Shown here in pieces: positions 9,431-18,182 of a DNA stretch of 64,000 bases (its first letter is position 1; each line of letters opens with the position of its first letter). Position numbers and translations under genes: made by a program. Below the pieces are notes generated by a model. That model made no database searches. It was not told where the DNA came from and saw nothing but the letters and a program-made list of their open reading frames with translations. Source of the stretch: Hahella sp. KA22 (GTDB lineage: Bacteria; Pseudomonadota; Gammaproteobacteria; Pseudomonadales; Oleiphilaceae). The stretch is from positions 2,125,501-2,189,500 of the forward strand of contig NZ_CP035490.1 in NCBI RefSeq assembly GCF_004135205.1. The letters run 5' to 3'.

Positions 9431-11236
9431 ATGACAACAACGAAAAAACCACTAGGTATTACGGACGTAATATTGCGTGATGCGCATCAGTCGCTGCTGG
9501 CCACACGCATGCGTTTAGACGACATGCTCCCCATTGCCGAGAAGCTTGATAAAGTCGGCTACTGGTCCATTGAGTCCTGGGGCGGAGCGACTTTCGATTC
9601 CTGTATCCGCTATCTGGGGGAAGATCCATGGGAACGCATTCGCGAATTGAAAAAAGTGATGCCAAACACGCCTCAGCAAATGTTGTTGCGTGGGCAAAAC
9701 CTGCTGGGTTACAGACATTACGCGGACGATGTTGTTGAGCGCTTTGTAGACCGCGCTGCGGTTAACGGCGTTGACGTATTCCGTGTCTTCGACGCGATGA
9801 ACGATCCTCGAAACCTCGAGACCGCGATCAAAGCGGTGCTGAAAGTCGGCAAACACGCGCAGGGCACCTTGTCCTACACCGTCAGTCCCGTGCATACCAT
9901 TGATATGTGGGTGGAGCTGGCCAAGAAAATTGAGAGCATGGGCGCGAACTCTATCGCCATCAAAGACATGGCGGGTCTGTTGAAGCCCTACGTGGCGTTT
10001 GAGTTGGTCAGCCGTCTGAAGAAAGAATGCTCCGTGCCTATTCATATGCATTGTCACGCCACTACTGGCATGTCCACGGCTACGGCGCTTAAAGCGGCGG
10101 AAGCCGGCATCGACAACGTAGACACCGCCATTTCTTCCATGAGCATGACCTACGGCCATTCTCCTACGGAGGCATTGGTCGCAATTCTGGAGGAGACGGA
10201 CCGCGATACAGGTCTGAATATTAACCTTCTGGAAGAAATCGCCGGCTACTTCAGAGAAGTACGTAAGAAGTACGTCAAGTTTGAAGGCAGCCTTAGAGGC
10301 GTGGACTCCCGCATTCTGGTAGCGCAGGTTCCTGGCGGCATGCTTACCAACATGGAAAACCAACTGCGTGAGCAGGGCGCTATCGACAAGCTGGACGCTG
10401 TGCTGGAAGAAATTCCGCGCGTGCGCAAAGACCTCGGTTTTATTCCCCTGGTGACGCCCACGTCGCAAATCGTCGGCACTCAGGCGGTACTGAATGTACT
10501 GACGGGCGAGCGCTATAAATCCATCGCCAAAGAAACGGCTGGCGTGTTGAAAGGGGAGTACGGTTCTGCGCCGGCGCCCTTCAATGCGGAGCTGCAGGCC
10601 AGGGTCCTGGAAGGCGCTCAGCCTATCACCTGTCGCCCCGCCGACCTGATAGAACCTGAAATGGATAAATTGACGGATGAGCTGAAGAAGCTGGCGTCCG
10701 AGAAAGGCGTGAAGTTGGCGGCGCAGGCGGTCGACGATGTGCTGACCTATGCGCTGTTCCCGCAAGTTGGTTTGAAATTCCTGGAGAATCGCGGTAACCC
10801 TGCGGCGTTTGAGCCGGTTCCCAGCGCTGACGACCTTAAGCCTGCAGCCCCAGCCGCCCAAACTGCGGCGCCTGCTGGCGGCCCAGAGGTGTACACCATC
10901 GTTGTTAATGGTCAGACCTATGTGGCGCAAGTGTCAGAAGGCGGCGATATTACTCAGGTTGCGTCTGTTGGAGCGGCTCCAGCTCCTGTTGCCGCAGCGC
11001 CTGCACCGGCGCCAGCTGGCGGAGGCGAGCCTATCCCTGCGCCGCTGGGCGGAACTATCCTGCGTCTGGTTGTACAGGCGGGACAAACCGTTCAGGAAGG
11101 CGACGTGCTGCTATACCTGGAAGCGATGAAGATGGAGACGGAAATCCGTGCGCCGAAAGCCGGACATGTCGCCAGCATCGATGTCAAAGTGGGCGATGCG
11201 GTCTCGGTCGGCCAGTCTCTGTTGAAACTGGCTTAA
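9431..11236 (+). CDS. oadA: Oxaloacetate decarboxylase alpha chain, biotin-carrying
   Basis: 601 residues. It carries out carboxyl transfer from oxaloacetate to biotin in the Na+-translocating decarboxylase. The N-terminal carboxyltransferase TIM barrel starts with [18 protein letters not shown] (residues 9-26); the RDAHQS motif is the substrate/metal site. MHCHATTGM near residue 210 supplies metal-binding His residues. A conserved PYC_OADA domain follows, then an Ala/Pro-rich swinging linker (about 460-520) and a biotinyl domain with EAMKMET; the biotin attachment Lys is residue 567. It lies 42 nt after oadG and 13 nt before oadB. Pyruvate carboxylase subunit B is excluded by these neighbours. 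Confidence 0.96.
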   Translation: MTTTKKPLGITDVILRDAHQSLLATRMRLDDMLPIAEKLDKVGYWSIESWGGATFDSCIRYLGEDPWERIRELKKVMPNTPQQMLLRGQNLLGYRHYADDVVERFVDRAAVNGVDVFRVFDAMNDPRNLETAIKAVLKVGKHAQGTLSYTVSPVHTIDMWVELAKKIESMGANSIAIKDMAGLLKPYVAFELVSRLKKECSVPIHMHCHATTGMSTATALKAAEAGIDNVDTAISSMSMTYGHSPTEALVAILEETDRDTGLNINLLEEIAGYFREVRKKYVKFEGSLRGVDSRILVAQVPGGMLTNMENQLREQGAIDKLDAVLEEIPRVRKDLGFIPLVTPTSQIVGTQAVLNVLTGERYKSIAKETAGVLKGEYGSAPAPFNAELQARVLEGAQPITCRPADLIEPEMDKLTDELKKLASEKGVKLAAQAVDDVLTYALFPQVGLKFLENRGNPAAFEPVPSADDLKPAAPAAQTAAPAGGPEVYTIVVNGQTYVAQVSEGGDITQVASVGAAPAPVAAAPAPAPAGGGEPIPAPLGGTILRLVVQAGQTVQEGDVLLYLEAMKMETEIRAPKAGHVASIDVKVGDAVSVGQSLLKLA

Positions 11237-11249
11237 GAGGTAGCGTTGT

Positions 11250-12572
11250 ATGAACGGATTGTCCCAGCTGGTATACGGCAGCGGCCTGTATAACCTGGAA
11301 TGGGGGCAGGCGGTCATGATGGCCATCTGCCTGGGTTTACTTTTCCTGGCGATACGCAAAGGCTTTGAGCCTTTGCTTCTGCTGCCGATTGGTTTCGGCG
11401 GTTTGTTGGCGAATATTCCTGAAGCCGGTCTGGCGATGTCGGCGGTTGAGAACGCGATTCACCTGGGCTCTCCCGAACAGCTGGCCAACCTGGCGGCGGC
11501 GTTGAATATTCCTTTTGACGTCACGCAGGCGGTGACGCCGGAGATCCGGCACGAGTTCATCGTGGCGTACAAGGGCGCTCATGCAGCGATGTATCAGGCG
11601 GTCTCTTTCGCTGCTCAGGACATGGGTTTCACCAGCGGCATGCTGTATCAGTTCTTCAATGTCGCCATTATGAGCGGCGTGGCGCCTCTGCTTATCTTCA
11701 TGGGCGTTGGCGCGATGACTGACTTTGGCCCGTTGCTGGCGAATCCGAAGACGCTGATGCTTGGCGCGGCGGCGCAGTTCGGTATTTTCGGTACGGTGCT
11801 TGGCGCGGCGGCGCTGGATGCTTCCGGCATGATTCCTTTCAGCATTAAGGAAGCGGCGGCGATTGGCATCATTGGCGGCGCTGACGGTCCAACCTCCATT
11901 TATGTGGCGACGCTGTTGGCTCCGCATTTATTGGGCGCCATTGCGGTTGCGGCGTACTCCTACATGGCCTTGGTGCCGTTGATTCAGCCGCCGATCATGA
12001 AAGCGCTGACCAACGACGCAGAGCGTAAGATCAAGATGGAGCAGCTGCGCCATGTAACCAAGGCGGAGAAAATCGTTTTCCCGATTATCCTGCTGATTCT
12101 GGTCGCCATGTTCCTGCCAGACGCAGCGCCGCTGTTGGGTATGTTCTGCTTCGGCAACCTGATGCGTGAGTGTGGGGTGGTGGATCGCTTGAGCGATACG
12201 TCGCAAAACGCGCTCATCAACATCGTCACCATCATTCTGGGTCTTTCCGTGGGCAGTAAGTTGTCCGCTGACAAGTTCCTGGACGTGCAGACGCTGGGCA
12301 TCTTGGTGCTGGGCATGCTGGCGTTCTGCGTGGGCACTGCGTCAGGCGTTTTGATGGCGAAGCTGATGAATAAGCTCCCGGGAACCCAGGTCAACCCGCT
12401 GATTGGTTCCGCTGGCGTATCTGCTGTTCCGATGGCTGCGCGGGTCTCCAATAAGGTGGGTCTGGAAGCGAACCCGCAAAACTTCCTGCTGATGCACGCT
12501 ATGGGGCCGAATGTGGCTGGCGTTATCGGATCGGCGGTAGCGGCGGGCGTCATGATCAAGTTCCTGAGCTGA
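11250..12572 (+). CDS. oadB: Oxaloacetate decarboxylase beta chain, Na+ channel
   Basis: 440 residues, highly hydrophobic. It decarboxylates carboxybiotin and exports Na+, so the complex turns oxaloacetate breakdown into a sodium gradient. [13 protein letters not shown] (near residue 49), the Gly-rich [14 protein letters not shown] (near 212, containing the essential Asp of the family), and [13 protein letters not shown] with [15 protein letters not shown] at the end are family signatures. An AAGAGG ribosome site lies in the 13-nt gap after oadA. A hairpin follows at 12588-12627. Confidence 0.97.
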   Translation: MNGLSQLVYGSGLYNLEWGQAVMMAICLGLLFLAIRKGFEPLLLLPIGFGGLLANIPEAGLAMSAVENAIHLGSPEQLANLAAALNIPFDVTQAVTPEIRHEFIVAYKGAHAAMYQAVSFAAQDMGFTSGMLYQFFNVAIMSGVAPLLIFMGVGAMTDFGPLLANPKTLMLGAAAQFGIFGTVLGAAALDASGMIPFSIKEAAAIGIIGGADGPTSIYVATLLAPHLLGAIAVAAYSYMALVPLIQPPIMKALTNDAERKIKMEQLRHVTKAEKIVFPIILLILVAMFLPDAAPLLGMFCFGNLMRECGVVDRLSDTSQNALINIVTIILGLSVGSKLSADKFLDVQTLGILVLGMLAFCVGTASGVLMAKLMNKLPGTQVNPLIGSAGVSAVPMAARVSNKVGLEANPQNFLLMHAMGPNVAGVIGSAVAAGVMIKFLS

Positions 12573-12587
12573 TCAAGCCTCTCTGAA

Positions 12588-12627
12588 TTTCCGGCGCGAA
12601 GAATAAAAATAATACCCGCGCCGGAAA
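12588..12627 (+). terminator. Hairpin after oadB
   Basis: An 11-bp inverted repeat (TTTCCGGCGCG at 12588-12598 and CGCGCCGGAAA at 12617-12627) with an 18-nt A-rich loop begins 15 nt after the oadB stop. No T-run follows. It is the likely boundary between the oad operon and the flagellar locus. Confidence 0.5.
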
Positions 12628-12694
12628 AGCGCCTGTCGGAATGCTACACTAGCCCGAGATGGCGTGTCTCAATCCAGCATAGGGCGAAGCCTAA

Positions 12695-12988
12695 ATGTCG
12701 CAGTTGGAAAAGCTAGCGGAACAGATCGAACAACTGGCCTCACAGTCCAAGTGGGATGATCTGGTGGCATTGGAGCCTGCTTTACGTGACGCGGTGCAAG
12801 CGACCGTAGCGCAGACCAGCGAAGACGATAAGCCTCAACTTATCGCCACGCTGACCCGATTACGCAGCATATACGCCGACGCGGTGCAACACGCCGGGTC
12901 TAATCGCTCCGAGTCCGCCCAGGAACTCACCAGCGTCCGTCGTAGCTTGAAGGCGGCGCAGTCCTATCTAAACACCTCCAAGTTTTAA
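12695..12988 (+). CDS. fliT: Flagellar export chaperone FliT-like protein
   Basis: 97 residues, all helical and acidic, with no membrane span. The pattern SQLEKLAEQIEQLASQSKWDDLVAL near the start and a Leu-rich C-terminal helix fit the FliT/FleP family of small flagellar chaperones, which hold the cap protein FliD before export. It lies directly before fleQ, where Pseudomonas-type loci carry fliT. The usual partners fliC, fliD and fliS are not upstream; oadB is. The family is poorly conserved, so placement is a large part of the argument. Confidence 0.75.
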   Translation: MSQLEKLAEQIEQLASQSKWDDLVALEPALRDAVQATVAQTSEDDKPQLIATLTRLRSIYADAVQHAGSNRSESAQELTSVRRSLKAAQSYLNTSKF

Positions 12989-13147
12989 CCTCCCCATTCA
13001 GCGGCTGTCCATTTTCAATCGCACTGGCGACAATTTTTTGAACGTTTTTTATTCAGATTTCGAAATTCGACTATTTGCGTCATTTATTTGACCACTCACG
13101 GAAAGCGTACTTTAATTCTTGGGAAAGAAAAGGTTACTCCTCGCAAT

Positions 13148-13213
13148 ATGGAACCGGGTGACCGAGATGGAGGCTCAGGACATTTCAACAAATGTAGTAC
13201 TGAGGTTACATGA
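13148..13213 (+). other. Possible 21-codon upstream frame overlapping the fleQ start
   Basis: ATG at 13148, 21 codons, stop TGA at 13211-13213 sharing ATGA with the fleQ ATG at 13210. The arrangement would allow translational coupling. However, no good ribosome site precedes it (only AAGG about 14 nt upstream), and the peptide (MEPGDRDGGSGH...) looks unlike a conserved protein. It could be chance. Confidence 0.25.
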
Positions 13214-14649
13214 CAAGCAAAGACAGCACTGTCCTCTTGGTCTGCGATGACGATGCGCGTAGACAGGCCATAGAAGTGATACTGGCGTTTCTGGGCGAGC
13301 CTGCTCTGGCCACGGATGCGGACAACTGGGTAAAAGCGTGTAAGGACGCCTCATTGAGCGCGATGGACATGGCTGTGGCGTTGATGGACGCCAGCGTGAC
13401 CAACGTGGAAGCTTTTCTGGCGAAGCTGGAGGAATGGGATCCGGGCCTGCCTGTGCTGATGCTGGGGGAGCGCGACCTGTCTGAAATCGACGAGGACTTG
13501 CGTCGCAAGGTCATTGTTCAGCTCGAAGAGCTGCCTCACTACAATAAGTTCATGGATAGTCTGTATCGCGCGCAAGTCTATCGTGAACAGTATGCGGCCA
13601 AGAGCGGTCGCGGCAAACAACGGGAAATCCTGTTGTTTCGCAGTCTGGTCGGCACCAGCCGCAGTGTGCAGAAAGTGCGTGAATTGATGTCCCAGGTGGC
13701 GGATAAAGAAGTCAGCGTGCTGATCACCGGCGAATCCGGCACAGGTAAAGAAGTGGTCGCGCGTAACCTGCATTACAACTCCCATCGCCGTAATCAACCT
13801 TTTGTTCCCGTTAACTGTGGCGCGATTCCTGCGGAACTTCTGGAAAGCGAACTCTTCGGTCATGAAAAAGGCGCGTTTACCGGCGCTATCACATCCCGAG
13901 TCGGTCGTTTTGAACTGGCGCAGGGCGGCACCCTGTTTCTGGATGAGATTGGCGATATGCCGCTGCACATGCAGGTCAAGATTTTAAGAGTGCTGCAAGA
14001 GCGCACTTATGAAAGGGTGGGCAGCAGTAAAACGTTGGAGGCCGATGTACGCATCATCGCCGCGACCCATAAACATCTTGAGGATATGATCGAGCGGGGC
14101 GACTTCCGGGAAGACCTCTACTATCGCCTCAATGTTTTTCCTATCGAAATGCCGCCCTTGCGGGAGAGAGCGGAAGACGTGCCGCTGCTGATCAACGAAT
14201 TGATCTCCCGCATGGAGAAAGAAAAACGCGGCTCTATCCGCTTTAACTCTGCGGCGATCTTGAGCCTGTGCCGCCATGAATGGCCCGGCAATGTCAGAGA
14301 GCTGGCGAACCTGGTGGAACGGTTGGCCATCATGCATCCCTACGGTGTGATTGGCGTGCAGGAGCTGCCGCTGAAATTCCGTCACGTGGAGGATATCGAG
14401 CAGGGCATGGAAGACCTGGAGGAAGGCTACTCAGGGGAGCCTGGTCTGGTGGGGCTGAATTCTCCAGCGGTGTTGCCCGTGAATGGGCTGGACTTGAAAG
14501 AGTATCTCGCTAACCTGGAGAAGAGTCTGATCAAACAGGCCCTGGATGATTCCGGCGGCGTCGTCGCCCGCGCGGCGGAACGCTTGCATATTCGACGTAC
14601 GACTCTGGTGGAAAAAGTACGTAAGTACAATCTCAACGCTGACGAATAG
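13210..14649 (+). CDS. fleQ: Sigma-54 activator FleQ (FlrA), flagellar master regulator
   Basis: 479 residues. An N-terminal degenerate receiver (1-115) is followed by the AAA+ domain: Walker A GESGTGK at 174-180, GAFTGA at 221-226 (contact with sigma-54), Walker B TLFLDEIG near 241-248. A Fis-type helix-turn-helix closes the protein ([19 protein letters not shown]). The residues that bind c-di-GMP in Pseudomonas aeruginosa FleQ occur here at the same numbers: LFRS at 142-145, Arg185-Asn186, and Glu330...Arg334. So c-di-GMP probably tunes this protein too. The ATG at 13210 is overlapped by the stop of a 21-codon upstream frame. Its own promoter should lie in the 221-nt gap after fliT. Confidence 0.96.
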   Translation: MTSKDSTVLLVCDDDARRQAIEVILAFLGEPALATDADNWVKACKDASLSAMDMAVALMDASVTNVEAFLAKLEEWDPGLPVLMLGERDLSEIDEDLRRKVIVQLEELPHYNKFMDSLYRAQVYREQYAAKSGRGKQREILLFRSLVGTSRSVQKVRELMSQVADKEVSVLITGESGTGKEVVARNLHYNSHRRNQPFVPVNCGAIPAELLESELFGHEKGAFTGAITSRVGRFELAQGGTLFLDEIGDMPLHMQVKILRVLQERTYERVGSSKTLEADVRIIAATHKHLEDMIERGDFREDLYYRLNVFPIEMPPLRERAEDVPLLINELISRMEKEKRGSIRFNSAAILSLCRHEWPGNVRELANLVERLAIMHPYGVIGVQELPLKFRHVEDIEQGMEDLEEGYSGEPGLVGLNSPAVLPVNGLDLKEYLANLEKSLIKQALDDSGGVVARAAERLHIRRTTLVEKVRKYNLNADE

Positions 14650-14691
14650 CGCGAACTTCTTGCCCTGTAAATTCTGATTTCATTTCCTGCT

Positions 14692-14721
14692 AAGCCCGGC
14701 TTTGTCCGGGCTTTGTCGTTT
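14692..14721 (+). terminator. Intrinsic terminator after fleQ
   Basis: An 8-bp stem AAGCCCGG (14692-14699) with CCGGGCTT (14706-14713), a six-base loop, then a T-rich tail (TGTCGTTTT). It lies about 40 nt after the fleQ stop and isolates fleQ from fleSR. Confidence 0.75.
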
Positions 14722-14879
14722 TAACTCCCGGCGCTTCATGCTTATCAAGAAACCGGCTTGGTTAGGGGCATGGATGCCTCCTGCGAACTCTGGCGCGAAA
14801 GCCGTTGGCTCGTCAATTTTTCGGCGTGGCGCTTAGTCCATTTGTCCTAACTGCATGAAACTGCTGCATTAATCAGGGC

Positions 14880-14896
14880 TGGCACAAAAAATGATT
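14880..14896 (+). promoter_or_regulatory. Possible sigma-54 promoter for fleSR (degenerate -12)
   Basis: TGGCAC at 14880-14885 is a perfect -24 element, but the -12 part reads ATGAT where TTGCA/T is expected. It lies 68 nt before fleS. In Pseudomonas, fleSR is transcribed by sigma-54 with FleQ, which makes the site plausible in spite of the poor -12. Confidence 0.35.
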
Positions 14897-14962
14897 GATT
14901 ACGTTTAAGACAGGTTTTTCGTCAATGTTCCAGCGATACGGACAAGTGATCGGAGAGGCAAT

Positions 14963-16222
14963 ATGAGCGTACCGAAAATTTTGTCGCCGGCGGATCAAGA
15001 GCAGCCGGTAGCGGTGATCCACCATTTGGCCCCCAAGCATACCGGGTTTGACGACGGCGCTTATGCGGCGTCCGCAGACCCGGGCTTGGACCGGGCGATG
15101 AGTATGTTCGGCGCTATCGCTGATCAGATTTCTCAAACCTATCAGGATCTCAGCGGGCGGGTGAATCGTCTCGCCAATGAGCTGGATTCCGTCAGCGTTA
15201 ATCGGCAAAGAGAATTTGAAGACAAGGCGCACATCGCCAACCGCCTGAAAACGCTGTTACAAGCCTTGCCGGTGGGGATTGTGGTGCTGGATGCCCGTGG
15301 CTCTGTGCAGGAGTGCAATCCCGCTGCGGTGGACCTGCTGGGCGAACCCCTGCAAGGGGAGCGTTGGGTGGAGATTATTCAGCGCTGCTTTGCGCCCAAG
15401 GCGGATGATGGGCATGAGGTTTCATTAAAGGACGGTCGTCGCTTGAGCATTCAAACCTGCTCGCTGGAGAACGCCCCGGGCCAGTTGATTGTGTTGTCTG
15501 ATCTGACTGAAACCCGCGAGTTGCAATCCCGTTTGTCGCGCAGTGAGCGTCTGTCTTCCATGGGCAGAATGGTGGCCTCTCTGGCGCATCAGATTCGCAC
15601 GCCACTGTCTGCCGCCATGCTGTATGCAGGGCACCTCTCACAGCCTGAGCTGGATGGTTCTCTGCGAGTGAAATGCGCGCAGAAACTGATGTCCCGGCTC
15701 ACTCATCTGGAGCAGCAAGTACGCGACATGCTGATTTTCGCCAAAGGCGACGCACCCCTGGCGCAGCGCATTACCTGCGAGGAATTATTCTCTGAAATTC
15801 AGGCGGCGGCGGAGCCTGAAGCGCAACGCAAGCAGGCGCCCGTGCAATGGAGCATTGACTGCGGTGAACGGGAAATCCTGTGCAATAAAGACGCTTTGGT
15901 CGGCGCAGTATTGAACCTCTTCAATAACGCGCTGGAAGCGGTAAAAAGCGCGGATCAGCCTCAGGTAGAAGTGAATTTGAGCGCTCCAGGGCAAGGATTC
16001 ATCTGCCTGGAAGTGCGCGATAACGGCGTCGGCTTTGACCCAGAAGACGGTCCCCGTCTGCTGGAGGCGTTCTATACCACCAAATCCCACGGCACCGGTC
16101 TTGGCCTGGCGGTGGCGCAAGGCGTGGCGCAGGCCCATCACGGGCGCTTTTTCATCACCTCCGGCGGTCCGGGTCTGGGCGCCCGGGCTATTCTGACCTT
16201 GCCGGCGCGTCACTCCGCCTGA
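14963..16222 (+). CDS. fleS: Flagellar sensor kinase FleS (FlrB)
   Basis: 419 residues and no membrane span, so a cytoplasmic histidine kinase. It has a PAS domain about residues 96-185 (LPVGIVVLDARGSVQECNPAA), a HisKA domain with the phospho-acceptor His209 in SLAHQIRTPLSAAM, and an HATPase domain with the N-box NLFNNALEAV, DNGVGFDPE and a G-rich GTGLGLAVAQ. It phosphorylates FleR, which turns on mid-class hook/basal-body genes. FleR begins 27 nt downstream. The soluble PAS architecture is that of FleS/FlrB; its signal is not known. Confidence 0.94.
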   Translation: MSVPKILSPADQEQPVAVIHHLAPKHTGFDDGAYAASADPGLDRAMSMFGAIADQISQTYQDLSGRVNRLANELDSVSVNRQREFEDKAHIANRLKTLLQALPVGIVVLDARGSVQECNPAAVDLLGEPLQGERWVEIIQRCFAPKADDGHEVSLKDGRRLSIQTCSLENAPGQLIVLSDLTETRELQSRLSRSERLSSMGRMVASLAHQIRTPLSAAMLYAGHLSQPELDGSLRVKCAQKLMSRLTHLEQQVRDMLIFAKGDAPLAQRITCEELFSEIQAAAEPEAQRKQAPVQWSIDCGEREILCNKDALVGAVLNLFNNALEAVKSADQPQVEVNLSAPGQGFICLEVRDNGVGFDPEDGPRLLEAFYTTKSHGTGLGLAVAQGVAQAHHGRFFITSGGPGLGARAILTLPARHSA

Positions 16223-16249
16223 CTCACGAATCTTTGAAGGAGACATGCC

Positions 16250-17653
16250 ATGAATAAACCGACCCTGCTGATAGTGGAAGACGATCTGGAATTACTGGAC
16301 GCGCTCACCACTACGCTGGAAATGAACGGGTATGACTATATCGGCGTTGATTCCGCCAGAGAAGCCTTGAGCGTTCTGGAGCAGCGCGCCGTAGATATGA
16401 TCATCAGCGACGTCAACATGCCGGGCATGAACGGCTTTGAGTTGATGCTGGACGTGCGGCGTCAATATCCTGGCGTTCCGGTCGTACTGATGACGGCTTA
16501 CGGACAGATCAGTCAAGCGGTGGCGGCTATGCAAAGCGGTGCGGCGGACTATCTGGTCAAACCCTTCGAGCCGCAAACGCTATTGGACACCATTGAAAAA
16601 TACATGGGCGGCGCCGGCGGCGATTCCAGCGCCGACGAGCCGGTGGCGGTGGACGGCGCCAGCAAGCGCATATTCCAGTTGGCGCAGCGCGTGGCGATGA
16701 CGGACTCCACCGTGCTGATCTCCGGCGAAAGCGGCACCGGCAAAGAAGTACTGGCGCGTTATATCCATCGTAAATCCGCCCGCAAAAATGCGCCTTTCGT
16801 AGCGATCAACTGCGCGGCCATTCCAGAAAACATGTTGGAAGCGATTTTGTTTGGGCATGAGAAGGGCGCATTTACCGGGGCCTACGCGAGCATGCCGGGC
16901 AAATTTGAACAGGCGGACGGCGGCACCATTCTGCTGGATGAAATTTCCGAGATGGACCTGGGCCTGCAAGCCAAACTGTTGCGTGTATTGCAGGAGCGGG
17001 AGGTGGAGCGTATTGGCGGACGCAAGAGCATTCATCTCGACGTGCGCGTGCTGGCGACCACCAACCGGGATCTGAAAACCTACGTGCAGGAAGGCCGCTT
17101 CCGGGAAGACCTCTATTACCGCTTGTCCGTATTTCCGATCCACTGGCGGCCGCTGCGCGAGCGTCGCGCGGACATCGTGCCTCTGGCGGAACACCTGCTG
17201 GCCAACCACGCGCAGAAAATGAAACTGTCTTTCGTGCGTTTTGACGACGGTGCGCGTCAGGCGCTGTATAGCCATGATTGGCCGGGTAATGTGCGCGAAC
17301 TGGATAACGCCATTCAACGCGCCCTGATTCTGCAGCAAAACGGTCAGATCACCGCCGCGGATGTGTGTCTGGAAGGCGTCAGTATGGACAGCCTGGCCGC
17401 GCCCTTTGCACCGGGGATGGCGATGTCAGAGCCGATGGACGAAATGGAGGACATGGATGACGTCAGCGGATTGGGGCAGGAGATGCGCATGCGGGAATTT
17501 CAGATCATTCTCGACACCCTGAAAAGCGAAGGCGGACGCCGCAATAAAGTGGCGGAGAAGCTGGGCATCTCACCGCGCACGTTGCGCTACAAAATCGCCC
17601 GTATGCGTGAGTCCGGCATCGACATCGACGAACAAATGGCGCGGGCTTGCTAA
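16250..17653 (+). CDS. fleR: Sigma-54 response regulator FleR (FlrC)
   Basis: 467 residues. Receiver domain 1-120 with phospho-acceptor Asp54 in IISDVNMPGMNGFEL, acidic DD at 11-12 and a conserved Lys in LVKPFEP. AAA+ domain with [15 protein letters not shown] (for sigma-54 contact) and LLDEISEM. Fis-type HTH at the end (NKVAEKLGISPRTLRYKIARM). It is the partner of FleS and activates later sigma-54 flagellar promoters. An Asp/Met-rich linker lies between the AAA+ and DNA-binding domains. The ATG at 16250 follows GAAGGAGAC. Confidence 0.96.
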   Translation: MNKPTLLIVEDDLELLDALTTTLEMNGYDYIGVDSAREALSVLEQRAVDMIISDVNMPGMNGFELMLDVRRQYPGVPVVLMTAYGQISQAVAAMQSGAADYLVKPFEPQTLLDTIEKYMGGAGGDSSADEPVAVDGASKRIFQLAQRVAMTDSTVLISGESGTGKEVLARYIHRKSARKNAPFVAINCAAIPENMLEAILFGHEKGAFTGAYASMPGKFEQADGGTILLDEISEMDLGLQAKLLRVLQEREVERIGGRKSIHLDVRVLATTNRDLKTYVQEGRFREDLYYRLSVFPIHWRPLRERRADIVPLAEHLLANHAQKMKLSFVRFDDGARQALYSHDWPGNVRELDNAIQRALILQQNGQITAADVCLEGVSMDSLAAPFAPGMAMSEPMDEMEDMDDVSGLGQEMRMREFQIILDTLKSEGGRRNKVAEKLGISPRTLRYKIARMRESGIDIDEQMARAC

Positions 17654-17685
17654 CGTCGTGGTTAGCATGGCGAAAGCGCTGAAAC

Positions 17686-17702
17686 TGGTATGTTTTCTGC
17701 AG
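17686..17702 (+). promoter_or_regulatory. Sigma-54 promoter upstream of fliE
   Basis: TGGTAT at 17686-17691 and TGCAG at 17698-17702 give the GG-N10-GC spacing (GG at 17687-17688, GC at 17699-17700). It lies 76 nt before the fliE start and would drive fliEFGHIJ under FleQ or FleR. Confidence 0.65.
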
Positions 17703-17777
17703 AACTAGTTTAAACGAAACGGCTTTCGACGACATTTTGACAAGGCGTTTCGATAGCTTGGGAATGTGGAGGCGGTT

Positions 17778-18134
17778 ATGACAAATCGGGTCGATATCAA
17801 CAATGTGCTGGCGGATATTCGCAACCTGCGCGCGCAGATGCGGCAGTCAGCGCGCGTCGAGCAGGAACTGTCCGCTGAGCAGTTGAAGCCCACCCGCAAG
17901 CCTGAAGAAGTTCCCGAGTTCAGCCAGATGCTCAAGCAGGCGGTGGACAACGTCAACGACCTGCAGAAAACCTCGTCAGATCTCAGAACCGCCTATGAGC
18001 AGGGCGACCCGCAAGCGGACCTGACCAAGGTGATGATCGCCTCGCAGAAATCGTCGGTGGCGTTTCAGGCGCTGACCCAGGTGCGCAACAAGGTGGTCCA
18101 GGCCTACGAAGACATCATGAAAATGCCTATCTGA
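17778..18134 (+). CDS. fliE: Flagellar hook-basal body protein FliE
   Basis: 118 residues from the ATG at 17778, with GGAGG 8 nt upstream; the in-frame GTG at 17766 lies before that ribosome site and is rejected. FliE joins the MS ring to the rod. The C-terminal half shows the family block [17 protein letters not shown], then [20 protein letters not shown] and [13 protein letters not shown]. It is first of the fliEFGHIJ group and follows a sigma-54 promoter. Confidence 0.96.
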   Translation: MTNRVDINNVLADIRNLRAQMRQSARVEQELSAEQLKPTRKPEEVPEFSQMLKQAVDNVNDLQKTSSDLRTAYEQGDPQADLTKVMIASQKSSVAFQALTQVRNKVVQAYEDIMKMPI

Positions 18135-18182
18135 TCGGCTCAGTCATTCTAATAAAGCAGTAAACAAGCATCGAGGTGGACA

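Noticed and set aside
9515..10930. 471-codon open frame antisense to oadA
   Set aside because: It mirrors oadA throughout, is His/Arg-rich and lacks any domain; GC-biased codons keep the opposite strand open.
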